A stretch of 50,506 nucleotides of DNA, taken from NCBI RefSeq assembly GCF_005893125.1, contig NZ_VCJS01000087.1:1-50506 (forward strand), read 5' to 3'. The DNA is from Nonomuraea basaltis (GTDB lineage Bacteria; Actinomycetota; Actinomycetes; Streptosporangiales; Streptosporangiaceae). Of this stretch, positions 30,659 to 39,456 are shown in pieces (within the stretch, counting starts at the first letter, position 1; the number at the start of each line of letters is the position of its first letter). The translations under genes and the position numbers were made by a program. Below the pieces are notes generated by a model. That model saw only the letters and a list, made by a program, of their open reading frames with translations, was not told the origin of the DNA and made no database searches.

Positions 30659-30937
30659 CTAATCGCGCCGCCCGTCCCGCGCTCTGGCCACCGATATGGC
30701 CAGGCCAAGGACTACGGAGCGCCCGCAGATCGTCCAGCGCCGGCTCCACCCCTCGACGATCCGGCGCCGCACCTCCGAGACCAGCATTCGCTCGAACAGC
30801 CGCCGGCCGACCTCGCGTTCGAGCCGCTGGATGTGGCGCCCGAACGGCTGGGGCGCGATGAAGTGCCGCTGCGCGGCGCGACCGAAATGTAGCTCTTCGG
30901 CGAGCGTGACCGCATAGCGTAATGACCGGATCTCCAT
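30659..30937 (-). pseudogene. Truncated LysR regulator (HTH part only)
   Basis: The frame starts at ATG 30935-30937 with a good ribosome binding site (GGAGAGG, 7-8 nt). The first 50 residues are a normal LysR HTH: MEIRSLRYAVTLAEELHFGRAAQ and GRHIQRLEREVGRRLFER. After that the sequence (SEVRRRIVEGWSRRW) no longer resembles LysR. The stop comes at residue 93, where a complete protein would have about 300. The effector domain is absent. It ends next to the tRNA-Ala gene, which makes this a likely rearrangement edge. A short DNA-binding product could still be made. Confidence 0.65.
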
Positions 30938-31024
30938 CGGCGAACCTCTCCGATTCCGGATGTGTGTCGCCGATCTATTCGAACGGGATCGCCTGCCGTA
31001 CGGCCCCCGAGCCGTACGGATTCG

Positions 31025-31654
31025 CTATGCCTCGGCGTCCGGCCTGTCGTCGCTGTTGATGGGTTCGGGAAGAGTTCCGGCGTTGTGCTCCAGCAGCCGC
31101 CAGCCCTTGCGCCCTTCCTGGAGGACGGACCACGAGCAGTTGCCCAGACCGCCCAGAGCCGGCCAGAGCTCCTCGGGCAGCCCGAGCAGCTCGCAGATGC
31201 CCAGCCGCAGCGCCGCGCCGTGCGAGGCCACGACCAGCAGCCCGTCGCCGTCGAGCCGGGCCGCCCACCGGCGCATGGCGGCTGCCACCCGCGCGGCGAC
31301 GTCGGTGACGGGCTCTCCGTCGGGGGCCTCCCAGGCGGAGTACTCCTGGGGCCACCGTGCGGCGATCTCCTCCCTCGTCAGCCCCTCCCACTGGCCGCCT
31401 CCGCGCTCGCGGAAGTCCTTGTCGACGGCCACGTCGAGCCCGACGACGCGCCCGAGCGCGAGCGCGGTGTCATTGGCCCTCTGGAGGTCGGAGGAGACGA
31501 TGAGGGTGGGCCGCAGCGAGGCCAGCAGCGACGCGGCCCTGGAGGCCTGCGCGACGCCCGTCTCGTCGAGCGGGATGTCGGAGTGCCCCTGGAAGCGCTG
31601 CTCAACGTTCCACAAGGTCTGCCCATGCCGCAGACAAACGATGCGCCTGCTCAT
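31025..31654 (-). CDS. Histidine phosphatase (phosphoglycerate-mutase-like)
   Basis: The 209-residue protein has the RHG motif LRHGQTLWN at residues 8-16 with the phospho-accepting His, the second catalytic region SHGAALRL, and an acid in RERGGGQWEG. It belongs to the cofactor-dependent phosphoglycerate mutase superfamily; many such members are phosphatases of sugar phosphates or other small substrates. It lies 76 nt downstream of rsfS, the arrangement seen in streptomycetes too. Confidence 0.9.
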   Translation of the reverse strand: MSRRIVCLRHGQTLWNVEQRFQGHSDIPLDETGVAQASRAASLLASLRPTLIVSSDLQRANDTALALGRVVGLDVAVDKDFRERGGGQWEGLTREEIAARWPQEYSAWEAPDGEPVTDVAARVAAAMRRWAARLDGDGLLVVASHGAALRLGICELLGLPEELWPALGGLGNCSWSVLQEGRKGWRLLEHNAGTLPEPINSDDRPDAEA

Positions 31655-31730
31655 GCAGATTCCTCGCCCAAAGGCTTGAAATCAGCATGAGCAATGTTGA
31701 TGGCTCTGATTGTTCGCTCGCTGCGCTCGC

Positions 31731-32126
31731 TCACGCGCGCGCCCGCTGCAGGTTGGCCTGCATGACGCTCTCCGGCAGCGAGATGGCCGGGCAGTCCTTC
31801 CACAGGCGCTCGAGCGCGTAGAACGTGCGGTCCTCTTCGTGCTGGACGTGCACGACGATGTCGATGTAGTCGAGCAGCACCCAGCGGCCCTCACGCTCGC
31901 CCTCGCGGCGCACGGGCTTGGCGTCGACCTCGGTGCGCAGCCGCTCCTCGATCTCGTCGACGATGGCACGGACCTGGCGGTCGTTGGTGGCGGAGCAGAG
32001 CAGGAAGGCGTCGGTGATGACGAGCTGTTCGCTCACGTCGTAGGCGAGGATGTCATCGGCCAGCTTGTCGGCCGCGGCTTCCGCGGCGATGCGCACGAGC
32101 TGGACGGATCTGTCAGATGCGGTCAC
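31731..32126 (-). CDS. rsfS: Ribosomal silencing factor RsfS
   Basis: The 131-residue protein from GTG 32124-32126 has the RsfS/Iojap fold: AAEAAADKLADDILAYDV, ITDAFLLCSATNDRQV, and the conserved GRWVLLDYIDIVVHVQHEEDR segment. RsfS binds ribosomal protein L14 and blocks 70S subunit joining under nutrient limitation. AGGAGG lies 13 nt before the GTG, somewhat far. The longer frame upstream has no RsfS-like residues. nadD lies 91 nt upstream on the same strand, a conserved pairing. Confidence 0.93.
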   Translation of the reverse strand: MTASDRSVQLVRIAAEAAADKLADDILAYDVSEQLVITDAFLLCSATNDRQVRAIVDEIEERLRTEVDAKPVRREGEREGRWVLLDYIDIVVHVQHEEDRTFYALERLWKDCPAISLPESVMQANLQRARA

Positions 32127-32217
32127 GATGCGGGTCTGTCCTCCTGTGTCGGCAGCATGCCCATATGTTGAGAGTACCCTTCCGGGCCGAAACCCCTCAC
32201 TCATGGCACAGAGTCCT

Positions 32218-32835
32218 TCACCCGTGAGCGTGGTACAGCCTCCGCTTGTTGATGTACTGCACGATTCCGTCGGGCACCAGATACCAAATCGGCTCCCCCT
32301 TGGCCACCCGCTGGCGGCACTCCGACGACGAAATGGCCAGCGCGGGAATTTCCAGCAACGTCACCCTGCCCTCGGGCAGCCCCGGGTCGTGCAGCGTGTG
32401 CCCCGGGCGCGTGCAGCCGACGAAGTGGGCCAGCTCGAACAGCTCGTCGGCGTTCTGCCAGTCGAGGATGGCCCCGAGCGCGTCAGCGCCGGTGATGAAG
32501 TAGAGGTCAACCTCGGGACCGTAAATATCCGCAATATCGCGCAAAGTATCGATGGTGAAGGTCGGTCCCGGGCGGTCCACGTCCACCCGGCTGACGGAGA
32601 AACGGGGATTGGACGCGGTCGCGATGACCGTCATCAGATAGCGGTCCTCGGCCGCCGACACCTCGCGCTCCGACTTCTGGTACGGCCGTCCCGTCGGCAC
32701 GAAGACGACCTCGTCGAGCTCGAAGTGATGGGCCACCTCGCTGGCCGCGACAAGGTGCCCGTGGTGGATGGGATCGAACGTCCCACCCATCACCCCCACT
32801 CGCCGCATCCCTTGCATACCAGGAGCGTTCATCAT
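32218..32835 (-). CDS. nadD: Nicotinate-nucleotide adenylyltransferase NadD
   Basis: The enzyme adenylates nicotinate mononucleotide in NAD synthesis. The protein has the nucleotidyltransferase motif GVMGGTFDPIHHGHL near its N-terminus, FVPTGRPYQKS, ITGADALGAILDW and the ISSSECR motif near the C-terminus. I use ATG 32833-32835 because AAGG lies 8 nt upstream, giving 205 residues; ATG 32830-32832 or the ATG just before RRVGVMGG would also give a complete enzyme. It is divergent from the M48 peptidase gene. Confidence 0.95.
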   Translation of the reverse strand: MMNAPGMQGMRRVGVMGGTFDPIHHGHLVAASEVAHHFELDEVVFVPTGRPYQKSEREVSAAEDRYLMTVIATASNPRFSVSRVDVDRPGPTFTIDTLRDIADIYGPEVDLYFITGADALGAILDWQNADELFELAHFVGCTRPGHTLHDPGLPEGRVTLLEIPALAISSSECRQRVAKGEPIWYLVPDGIVQYINKRRLYHAHG

Positions 32836-32931
32836 GAATCGGACCTTACGCGGACGCCCTACCACAACATGATGGCACCCCCCTTCGGGATGACCGCGCA
32901 TCACTTCCGTTGCGGACGTAGCATGCCGGGC

Positions 32932-33954
32932 ATGACGACCACCCCGGACCGCAACCGCGTCCAACTGCCCGGCATCTCGTCCCGAGCCTACGAACACCCC
33001 GCAGACCGGTCCGCCCTGGTCGCTCTGCGTAAGTTGAGTGGGTTCGACACGGTTCTCAAGCAGATGTCCGGCCTCATTAGCGAGCGTCGCCTTCGCCTGA
33101 TGTATCTGGCGTCAGCCGTGCGGGTGAGCGAGACACAGTTCCGCTCCCTCTACGACATGGGCCGCGACGCCGCCTACACACTGGACCTGCACCGGATCCC
33201 CGAGATCTACGTCCAGCAGGATCCGCACGTCCAGGCCAAGGCCATCGGCTTCGACGACCCGTTCATCGTCGTGACCACCGGCCTGCTCAACCTCATGAAC
33301 GAGGAGGAGCAGCGCTTCGTCATCGGCCACGAGACCGCGCACATCCTGTCGGGGCACGCGGTCTACCGGACGATGCTCGACATCCTCACCCGCCTCGCCA
33401 CCCGCGTCGCCTGGATCCCGCTCGGCTACATCGGCCTGCGCGCGATCGTCGCGGGCCTGGAGGAGTGGTACCGCAAGTCGGAGCTGTCCGCGGACCGCGG
33501 CGGCCTGCTGTCGGGCCAGAATCCAGAGGCGGCCAAGAGGGCGCTGATGAAGCTCGCCGGCGGCGACTACACCCACGAGATGAACATCGAGGCGTTCCTG
33601 GAGCAGTACCAGGAATACGACACCGCGGGCGACCTTCGCGACGGCTTCCTCAAGGTGCTCAACCTGCTCGGCACCACACACCCGTTCGCCGTGGTGCGCG
33701 TGGCCGAGCTCGACAAGTGGCAGCGCAGCGGCGAGTACGAGCGCATCATCGGCGGCGACTACCCGCGCCGGGAGGACGACCCCAACGCACGAGTGACCGA
33801 CGAGATCAAGGCGGCGGCCGAGTCCTACCGCGCGTCCTGGTCGCAGTCACAGGACCCGTTCATCGGCGTCCTGCGCGACGTGGCCGAGGGCGCGGTCAAC
33901 GCGGGCGAGCGCATCTTCAACCGCTTCTCCCGCCGCGACGGCGGCCAGGGCTAG
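32932..33954 (+). CDS. M48 family zinc metallopeptidase
   Basis: The protein of about 340 residues has the zinc motif HETAH (in VIGHETAHILSGH) near residue 137 and the third ligand region ELSADRGGLL around 188. Upstream it has RIPEIYVQQDP and VVTTGLLNL, which are typical of M48 (Ste24/HtpX-like) enzymes. One hydrophobic stretch (WIPLGYIGLRAIVAG) between the zinc motifs may touch the membrane. The start is unclear: ATG 32923 or 32932, neither with a convincing ribosome binding site. It is the only plus-strand gene in this part and is divergent from nadD. The target is unknown. Confidence 0.9.
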   Translation: MTTTPDRNRVQLPGISSRAYEHPADRSALVALRKLSGFDTVLKQMSGLISERRLRLMYLASAVRVSETQFRSLYDMGRDAAYTLDLHRIPEIYVQQDPHVQAKAIGFDDPFIVVTTGLLNLMNEEEQRFVIGHETAHILSGHAVYRTMLDILTRLATRVAWIPLGYIGLRAIVAGLEEWYRKSELSADRGGLLSGQNPEAAKRALMKLAGGDYTHEMNIEAFLEQYQEYDTAGDLRDGFLKVLNLLGTTHPFAVVRVAELDKWQRSGEYERIIGGDYPRREDDPNARVTDEIKAAAESYRASWSQSQDPFIGVLRDVAEGAVNAGERIFNRFSRRDGGQG

Positions 33955-34033
33955 ACCGTTCGCCGCACGCGACCGATCAGCTTGATCAGCCGCGTTGACC
34001 CGCCGCCTGATCCGCCATGAATAGGGCGGCGGG

Positions 34034-35851
34034 TCAGAGCAGGAGGGCGATGGCGCGCACCGCGGCCGCGCACAGGGCGACGAACCCGCCCAGCACGGCC
34101 AGTGCGCGCAACCCTTCCCTGCGCAGATCCGGCAGCCGGCCACCGATCCGCTCGATCTCGCGCCCGGTGATGCCGCCGCACAGCATCCCGAACACCACGC
34201 CCGCCACCGTCACGGGCGCGGGCTGCTGCCACCAGTCGGTCTCGATCTGACCGCCGCCCGTCACCCAGAGCGCCCCGCCCGACGCCACCGCGACGGGCAC
34301 GCCCGGCCACACGACGGCGGTCGCCGCCGCCCCGGCCAGGGCGAGCGGGAAGAGCAGCACGCGCAGCGCCACCCGGGTACGCCGCGCGCTGCGGTTCCTG
34401 ACCAGCCAGTGGCTCATCCACAGCGTCCTGGTCAGCACCACGAACACCGTCGTGATCGCGATGGACGCGATCGGCCAGATCACCGAGGTCACCACGCACG
34501 GCACGGCCAGCACCGCGAGCAGCAGCAGGGCGCCGTTGCCCGCGGGCAGCGTGGTGGACGACTCGGCCCTGAGCCCGCCCCGCCCGCGGTCCTGCGGCTT
34601 GGCCGGCCTGCTCCTGACGGCCGCGGCCGCGCGCGGCCGCGGCGCGGTCATCTTGGCGCGCGGCCCGGTGGTCTTCCCGTCGGCGCTCGCGCGGCTCCGG
34701 GGCGCGGGCACCTTCCCGTCCGCGCTGGTCCGGCTCCGCGCTGCGGCACCGTCCGCGCTCGTCCGGCTCCGCGCCCCGGTCCCGTCCGCACTGGCCCTGC
34801 TCCGCGCTCCGGCCCCGTCCGCACTCGTCCGGCTCCGCGCCGCGGCACCCTTCCCGTCCGTGCCGGTGCGGTTGCGATCGGCGTTCGTACGGCCACGCGG
34901 CGCGGGCACCTTCCCGTCCGCGCCCGCGCTGTTCGGCCTGCCACGGGCGGACTTCGCCTCGCCCCGGGCCGCCTCCTCAGCGGGACGGCTCCGCACGGCC
35001 GCGCCCTTGCCGGCCTCCTCGGCCAGGTCGGCGGCGACCGGATCGGGCTCGGGCCCGCTGGTGGCCCTGGCCAGCCGCGACAGCCGGTCGGCCAGCAACG
35101 CCGCCGTCGGCCGTTTGCCGGGCTCCCTGTTGAGCGCGGCCCGTACCAGCGGCAGCAGCTCGACCGGCACGCCCTTGAGGTCGGCCTGTCCATTGAGCAC
35201 CGCGTACATCTGCGCCTCGGCCGTCCCGCGCCCGAACGTCGGCCGCCCGGTCGCCGCGAACGCCACCGTCGCCGCCCACGCGTGCACGTCGGCGGGCGAG
35301 TCGACGTGCTCGTCGGCGAAGATCTCCGGCGCCGTGTAGCCGGGCGTGCCGAGGAACGTACCCGTCATGGTGAGCCGCGTCGCGTCCAGCACCTGCGCGA
35401 TCCCGAAGTCGATCAGAACCGGGCCCTCGGTGCCCATGATGATGTTGCCGGGCTTGAGGTCGCGGTGCACGACCCCGGCCGCGTGGATGATCGCCAGGGC
35501 CGCGGCGATGCCCTGCGCCAGGTCGACGAGCTGGGAGACGTCGAGGGCCCCGCTCTGGCGCACCCGCTCGAGCAGCGTGACGCCCTCGATGTGCTCCATG
35601 ACCAGGTACGGCCGCGCGCAGCTCAGATCGGCGTCGAGGACCTTGGCCACGTACGGGCTCTCGACCCTGCGCAGCGCGCGAACCTCGCGCTCGAGCCTGA
35701 CCCGCAAGGTCTCGTCCTCGGCCAGGTCGTGCAGGACCTTGAGCGCGACGCGCTCGCCACGGCGGGTGGTCGCGAGGTAGACCTCGCCCATGCCGCCCCG
35801 GCCGAGCCGCTCGATCAGGGTGTACGGCCCGACCTTGCCGAGCTTGCTCAC
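34034..35851 (-). CDS. Membrane Ser/Thr protein kinase with repetitive linker
   Basis: This 605-residue Hanks-type kinase has the glycine loop LGRGGMGEVYLA, the catalytic lysine in VALKVL, HRDLKPGN, DFG in LIDFGIAQV, and the APE-like segment PGYTAPEIF, all intact (about 1-260). A 150-residue linker carries tandem copies of ARSRTSADG-type units. Four to six hydrophobic segments follow near the C-terminus (ALLLLAVLAVPCVVTSVIWP, ALRVLLFPLALAGAAATAVV, ALAVLGGFVALCAAAVRAIALLL). The kinase domain is cytoplasmic. No PASTA or other sensor domain is present. It is downstream of proA and the 58-residue membrane gene. Confidence 0.93.
   Translation of the reverse strand: MSKLGKVGPYTLIERLGRGGMGEVYLATTRRGERVALKVLHDLAEDETLRVRLEREVRALRRVESPYVAKVLDADLSCARPYLVMEHIEGVTLLERVRQSGALDVSQLVDLAQGIAAALAIIHAAGVVHRDLKPGNIIMGTEGPVLIDFGIAQVLDATRLTMTGTFLGTPGYTAPEIFADEHVDSPADVHAWAATVAFAATGRPTFGRGTAEAQMYAVLNGQADLKGVPVELLPLVRAALNREPGKRPTAALLADRLSRLARATSGPEPDPVAADLAEEAGKGAAVRSRPAEEAARGEAKSARGRPNSAGADGKVPAPRGRTNADRNRTGTDGKGAAARSRTSADGAGARSRASADGTGARSRTSADGAAARSRTSADGKVPAPRSRASADGKTTGPRAKMTAPRPRAAAAVRSRPAKPQDRGRGGLRAESSTTLPAGNGALLLLAVLAVPCVVTSVIWPIASIAITTVFVVLTRTLWMSHWLVRNRSARRTRVALRVLLFPLALAGAAATAVVWPGVPVAVASGGALWVTGGGQIETDWWQQPAPVTVAGVVFGMLCGGITGREIERIGGRLPDLRREGLRALAVLGGFVALCAAAVRAIALLL
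34667..34930. repeat. Tandem repeats encoding the kinase linker
   Basis: Units of about 33 bp with the core CGTCCGCGCTCGTCCGGCTC recur roughly six times with small changes, sometimes with longer spacers. On the coding (minus) strand they give ARSRTSADGAG-like 11-residue units. The array is in frame, so length changes by whole units would keep the kinase open. Confidence 0.7.
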
Positions 35852-35933
35852 CGTCCCTCCCCGCCGGGCGCGCCCATAAGGGACACAACCCTAGCGCCGG
35901 GACGCGAGTCGTCGCTTGAGGCACGCCGAAGGT

Positions 35934-36110
35934 TTATCGGCGTGTGTGGTCGGAGAGCATGCTGTCGAGCCCAGCCGTGGGTTCCTCCGACAGCCGCCTG
36001 CGGCCCTTCCTGCGCCAGTTGAGGTGGCCGCGGCTCTCCAGCCAGAGCAGCAACCGGTCGGCGCCGAACAGCACCGCGGCCGAGAACACGAGGGCGACGA
36101 CAATCTCCAT
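35934..36110 (-). CDS. 58-residue single-pass membrane protein
   Basis: This short gene is below the usual ORF cut-off. From ATG 36108-36110 (GGGAG three bases upstream) it encodes MEIVVALVFSAAVLFGADRL, one membrane helix. A basic stretch (NWRRKGRRRL) and a hydrophilic tail ending SMLSDHTRR follow. Its codon use has the strong GC3 bias of a real gene. It lies 50 nt after proA and 82 nt before the Ser/Thr kinase on the same strand. It resembles small membrane proteins annotated as DUF6191-like; function unknown. Confidence 0.68.
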   Translation of the reverse strand: MEIVVALVFSAAVLFGADRLLLWLESRGHLNWRRKGRRRLSEEPTAGLDSMLSDHTRR

Positions 36111-36160
36111 GTCTCCCAGTCAAGCCACGGTGCGCGGCGCCGGTCAGCCCGACACGCCGG

Positions 36161-37435
36161 TTAACCCGCCACCACCGTGCCTTCTGACGTACGCAGATGC
36201 CCTTCACCGGTATAGACCCACTTGGTGGACGTCAACTCGAGTAGCCCCATCGGCCCGCGCGCGTGCAGCTTCTGCGTGGAGATGCCGACCTCCGCCCCGA
36301 ACCCGAACTCGCCCCCGTCGGTGAACCTGGTCGAGGCGTTGACCGCCACGGCCGCCGAGTCGACCAGCGAGACGAACCGCCGGGCGGCCCGCTGGGACCT
36401 GGTGACGATGGCGTCGGTGTGGCCGGAGCCGTAGCGCCTGATGTGCGCCACCGCCTCCTCCAGCGAGCCGACGACGGCGGCGGCGATGTCGAGCGAGAGG
36501 TATTCGGCGTAGAAGTCGTCCTCCGTGACGGGCACGACGCCGGAGCCGTGGCCGGCGATCCGCTCGTCGCCGTGCACGGTCACGCCCGCCTCGGCGAGCG
36601 CCCGCAGTGCCGCCGGCACGAACGCGTCCGCGACGGCCTCGTGCACGAGGAACGTCTCGGCCGCGTTGCACACCGACGGGCGCTGCGCCTTGGCGTTGAC
36701 CAGGATCTGCACGGCCAGCTCCACGTCGGCCTCGGCGTCGACGTAGACGTGGCAGTTGCCGACGCCGGTCTCGATCACCGGCACCGTCGACTCCTCGACC
36801 ACCGAGTTGATCAGCGAGGCGCCACCGCGCGGGATCAGCACGTCGACGAGCCCCCGGGCCCGCATGAGCTCCTTGACCGAGTCGCGAGTCTGCCCGGGCA
36901 CGAGCTGCACGGCTCCCGCGGGCACCTCCGTGCCCTCCAGCGCGCCCTGCATGATCTTCACCAGGGCGGTGTTGGAGGAGTAGGCACTGGAGGAGCCCCT
37001 GAGCAGCACCGCGTTGCCGCTCTTGAGGCAGAGCGCGGCGGCGTCGACCGTGACGTTGGGGCGGCCCTCGTAGATGATGCCGATCACGCCCAGCGGCACC
37101 CTGAGCTGGCGCAGCTCCAGCCCGTTGGGCAGCGTGCCGCCCCGGACGACCTCGCCGACAGGGTCGGGCAGGTCGGCCACCTGGCGCACGGCCTCGGCGA
37201 TCGCGCCGATCCTGGCCTCGTCGAGCCGCAGCCGGTCGATCATCGCCTCGGCGGTGCCCTGCGCCCTGGCCTGCTCGACGTCCTTGGCGTTGGCCTCGAC
37301 GATCTCCGCCGCGTGCGCGACCAAGGCGTCGGCGACGGCGCGCAACGCCCGGTCCTTCGGCGCCCGCGGCAGCGGGGCCAGCTCGGCGGCGGCCTCTCGT
37401 GCCGCGCGGGCGACCTTCAGGAACTCTTCGGACAT
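36161..37435 (-). CDS. proA: Gamma-glutamyl phosphate reductase ProA
   Basis: The 424-residue enzyme reduces gamma-glutamyl phosphate to the semialdehyde in proline synthesis. Recognisable parts: IGIIYEGRPNVTVDAAALCLKSGN, GLVDVLIPRGG, the catalytic cysteine in QRPSVCNAAET and the C-terminal ARGPMGLLELTSTKW. The ATG at 37433-37435 has GAGGAG 7 nt upstream. proB ends 19 nt upstream, so proB-proA are one operon. Confidence 0.97.
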   Translation of the reverse strand: MSEEFLKVARAAREAAAELAPLPRAPKDRALRAVADALVAHAAEIVEANAKDVEQARAQGTAEAMIDRLRLDEARIGAIAEAVRQVADLPDPVGEVVRGGTLPNGLELRQLRVPLGVIGIIYEGRPNVTVDAAALCLKSGNAVLLRGSSSAYSSNTALVKIMQGALEGTEVPAGAVQLVPGQTRDSVKELMRARGLVDVLIPRGGASLINSVVEESTVPVIETGVGNCHVYVDAEADVELAVQILVNAKAQRPSVCNAAETFLVHEAVADAFVPAALRALAEAGVTVHGDERIAGHGSGVVPVTEDDFYAEYLSLDIAAAVVGSLEEAVAHIRRYGSGHTDAIVTRSQRAARRFVSLVDSAAVAVNASTRFTDGGEFGFGAEVGISTQKLHARGPMGLLELTSTKWVYTGEGHLRTSEGTVVAG

Positions 37436-37454
37436 CACGTGCTCCTCGTCGAAC

Positions 37455-38573
37455 TTAACTGTGGGCTTCCAGTATGACGATGTCATCGCGGTGGATGAGC
37501 TCGCGTTCATATTCAGGACCGAGCGCGCTCGCCAGCTCCCTCGTGGAGCGCCCGAGCAGATCGGGGATCTCGACGGCGTCGAAGTTGACCAGCCCGCGGG
37601 CCACCACCAGCCCCTTCGGCGCGCACAGGTCCACGGGGTCGCCCGCCGCGAAGTCGCCCTCCACCGAGGTCACCCCGGCCGGCAGCAGCGACTTGCGCCG
37701 CGTCACGATGGCCTCGACGGCGCCCTGGTCGAGGTGGAGCCGGCCGCGCCCGGTGGTGGCGTGCGCGAGCCACAGCAGGCGCGTGCCGGGGTGGCGGCCG
37801 CCGGGGTGGAAGTACGTGCCGACGTCAGCTCCGCTCAGCGCCTGGGCCGCGTGAGCGGCCGCGGTGAGCACGACAGGGACCCCGGCCCCGGTGGCGATCC
37901 TGGCGGCCTGCACCTTGGTCACCATGCCGCCGGTGCCGACGGAGGCGCCGTTCTTGCCCAGCTCGACGCCGGCGAGGTCCTCGGGCCCGCGGACCTCCGC
38001 CAGCCGGCGTGCGCCGGCGCGGCTGGGCGGGCCGTCGTAGAGCGCGTCCACGTCCGACAGCAGCACCAGCGCGTCCGCCCGGATCAGGTGCGACACCAGC
38101 GCCGCCAGCCGGTCGTTGTCGCCGAAGCGGATCTCGTCGGTGGCCACGGTGTCGTTCTCGTTGACGATGGGCACGATGCCCAGCTCCAGCAGCCGGGTCA
38201 GGGTGCGCTGCGCGTTGAGGTGGTGCGCGCGCCGCATCATGTCGTCGGCGGTCAGCAGGACCTGGCCGACGCGCAGGGAGTATCGCGCGAAGGAGGAGGT
38301 GTAGCGGGCGACGAGCACGCCCTGTCCGACGGAGGCGGCCGCCTGCTGGGTGGCGAGGTCGCGCGGTCGCGCGGTCAGCCCGAGCGGGCCGAGGCCCGCC
38401 GCGATCGCTCCCGAGGAGACCAGGACGATCTGCGTCCCGGTACGGCGCCGAGCCGCCAGCACGTCCACCAGAGCGTCCACCCGATCGACGTCGATCGTTC
38501 CCTGGGGGGTGGTGAGCGAGGAGGAGCCGACCTTGACAACGACCTTCGACGCTGAGCTGATCTGTTCCCGCAC
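37455..38573 (-). CDS. proB: Glutamate 5-kinase ProB
   Basis: The 372-residue kinase phosphorylates glutamate, the first and feedback-regulated step of proline synthesis. The amino-acid kinase domain (about 8-255) has VVVKVGSSSLT, VSSGAIAAG, PIVNENDTVATDEIRFGDND and GTGGMVTKV. A C-terminal PUA domain (about 275-365) follows. The GTG 38571-38573 fits the usual N-terminus. TAGGCT 7 nt upstream could be a -10 element giving a leaderless message; no Shine-Dalgarno is present. The frame stays open upstream but is not ProB-like. Confidence 0.95.
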   Translation of the reverse strand: MREQISSASKVVVKVGSSSLTTPQGTIDVDRVDALVDVLAARRRTGTQIVLVSSGAIAAGLGPLGLTARPRDLATQQAAASVGQGVLVARYTSSFARYSLRVGQVLLTADDMMRRAHHLNAQRTLTRLLELGIVPIVNENDTVATDEIRFGDNDRLAALVSHLIRADALVLLSDVDALYDGPPSRAGARRLAEVRGPEDLAGVELGKNGASVGTGGMVTKVQAARIATGAGVPVVLTAAAHAAQALSGADVGTYFHPGGRHPGTRLLWLAHATTGRGRLHLDQGAVEAIVTRRKSLLPAGVTSVEGDFAAGDPVDLCAPKGLVVARGLVNFDAVEIPDLLGRSTRELASALGPEYERELIHRDDIVILEAHS

Positions 38574-38659
38574 GTCTGGAAGCCTATCGCCCCGAAAAAC
38601 CGGGCTCTGCTCCCGCACATCGGCGAGCCCGCCGTCCCCCATACTTCATTGACTGCATA

Positions 38660-38676
38660 ACTACATTTGATGTAGT
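38660..38676. promoter_or_regulatory. Palindromic operator before the SDR gene
   Basis: ACTACAT (38660-38666) and ATGTAGT (38670-38676) form a perfect inverted repeat around TTG, within an AT-rich stretch between the divergent proB and SDR genes. TTGACT (38649-38654) can serve as -35 for the SDR. This looks like a site for a TetR- or MarR-type repressor, none of which is adjacent. Confidence 0.6.
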
Positions 38677-38685
38677 CATTTGTCC

Positions 38686-39456
38686 ATGAGTGAACGCACT
38701 TACGTCGTCACCGGCGCCGCCTCGGGCATCGGCGCCGCCACCGCGGACCACCTGGCGGCCACAGGAGCGCGGGTGATCCGCTGCGATGTGCGCGACGCCG
38801 AGGTGATCGCCGACCTGGCCGCGCCGGAGGGCCGCGAGCGGCTCGTACCGCAGATCAGAGCGCTCTCCGGAGGAAGGATCGACGGCCTGATCGCCGTGGC
38901 CGGCGTCGCCCTGCCGTCGCCGCTCACCGTACGGCTCAACTTCTTCGGCACCCTCGCGACCCTGGAGGGCCTGCGCCCCCTCCTGGCCGAGTCCGACCGG
39001 CCCCGCGCGGTCGCGGTGTCCTCGCTGAGCGCGATCGTGGCCGCCGACGAGAGCATCGTCAAGGCCTGCCTGTCCATGGATGAGGAGTCCGCCGCAGCAG
39101 CCGCCATCAACGCCATCGAGGCAGGCCGGGGCCGCATCGTCTACCCGTCGGCCAAGCTCGCCCTCAACCAGTGGCTCCGGCGCGCCGCCGTCGCCCCCGG
39201 CTGGGCAGGAGCCGGCATCCCCCTGAACGCCGTCGCACCGGGCGTGGTGGACACTGATGCGGCCAGAAGGACGTTCCTGAACGACCCGGCCGCCCGCGCG
39301 TCGGTGGCCACGGCGATGCCCCAGCCCTTGGGCTTCCCCGGTCCGGTCGCCGCGATCGCGTCCCTGCTGGCGTGGACGGTGAGCACGCACAACTCCTTCA
39401 TGACCGGCCAGATCCTGTACGCCGACGGCGGCGCCGAAGCCCTCCTGCGCCCATAG
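38686..39456 (+). CDS. Short-chain dehydrogenase/reductase
   Basis: The 256-residue SDR starts at ATG 38686 and has the cofactor motif VTGAASGIGAA, the SSLSA serine region, the catalytic YPSAK and the C-terminal GQILYADGGAEALL. It resembles 3-alpha-hydroxysteroid-dehydrogenase/carbonyl-reductase-like SDRs. The gap between the NAD motif and the active site contains VAGVAL instead of the usual NNAG. The gene is a plus-strand insertion within the conserved proB-obg block and carries its own palindromic operator. Substrate unknown. Confidence 0.9.
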   Translation: MSERTYVVTGAASGIGAATADHLAATGARVIRCDVRDAEVIADLAAPEGRERLVPQIRALSGGRIDGLIAVAGVALPSPLTVRLNFFGTLATLEGLRPLLAESDRPRAVAVSSLSAIVAADESIVKACLSMDEESAAAAAINAIEAGRGRIVYPSAKLALNQWLRRAAVAPGWAGAGIPLNAVAPGVVDTDAARRTFLNDPAARASVATAMPQPLGFPGPVAAIASLLAWTVSTHNSFMTGQILYADGGAEALLRP

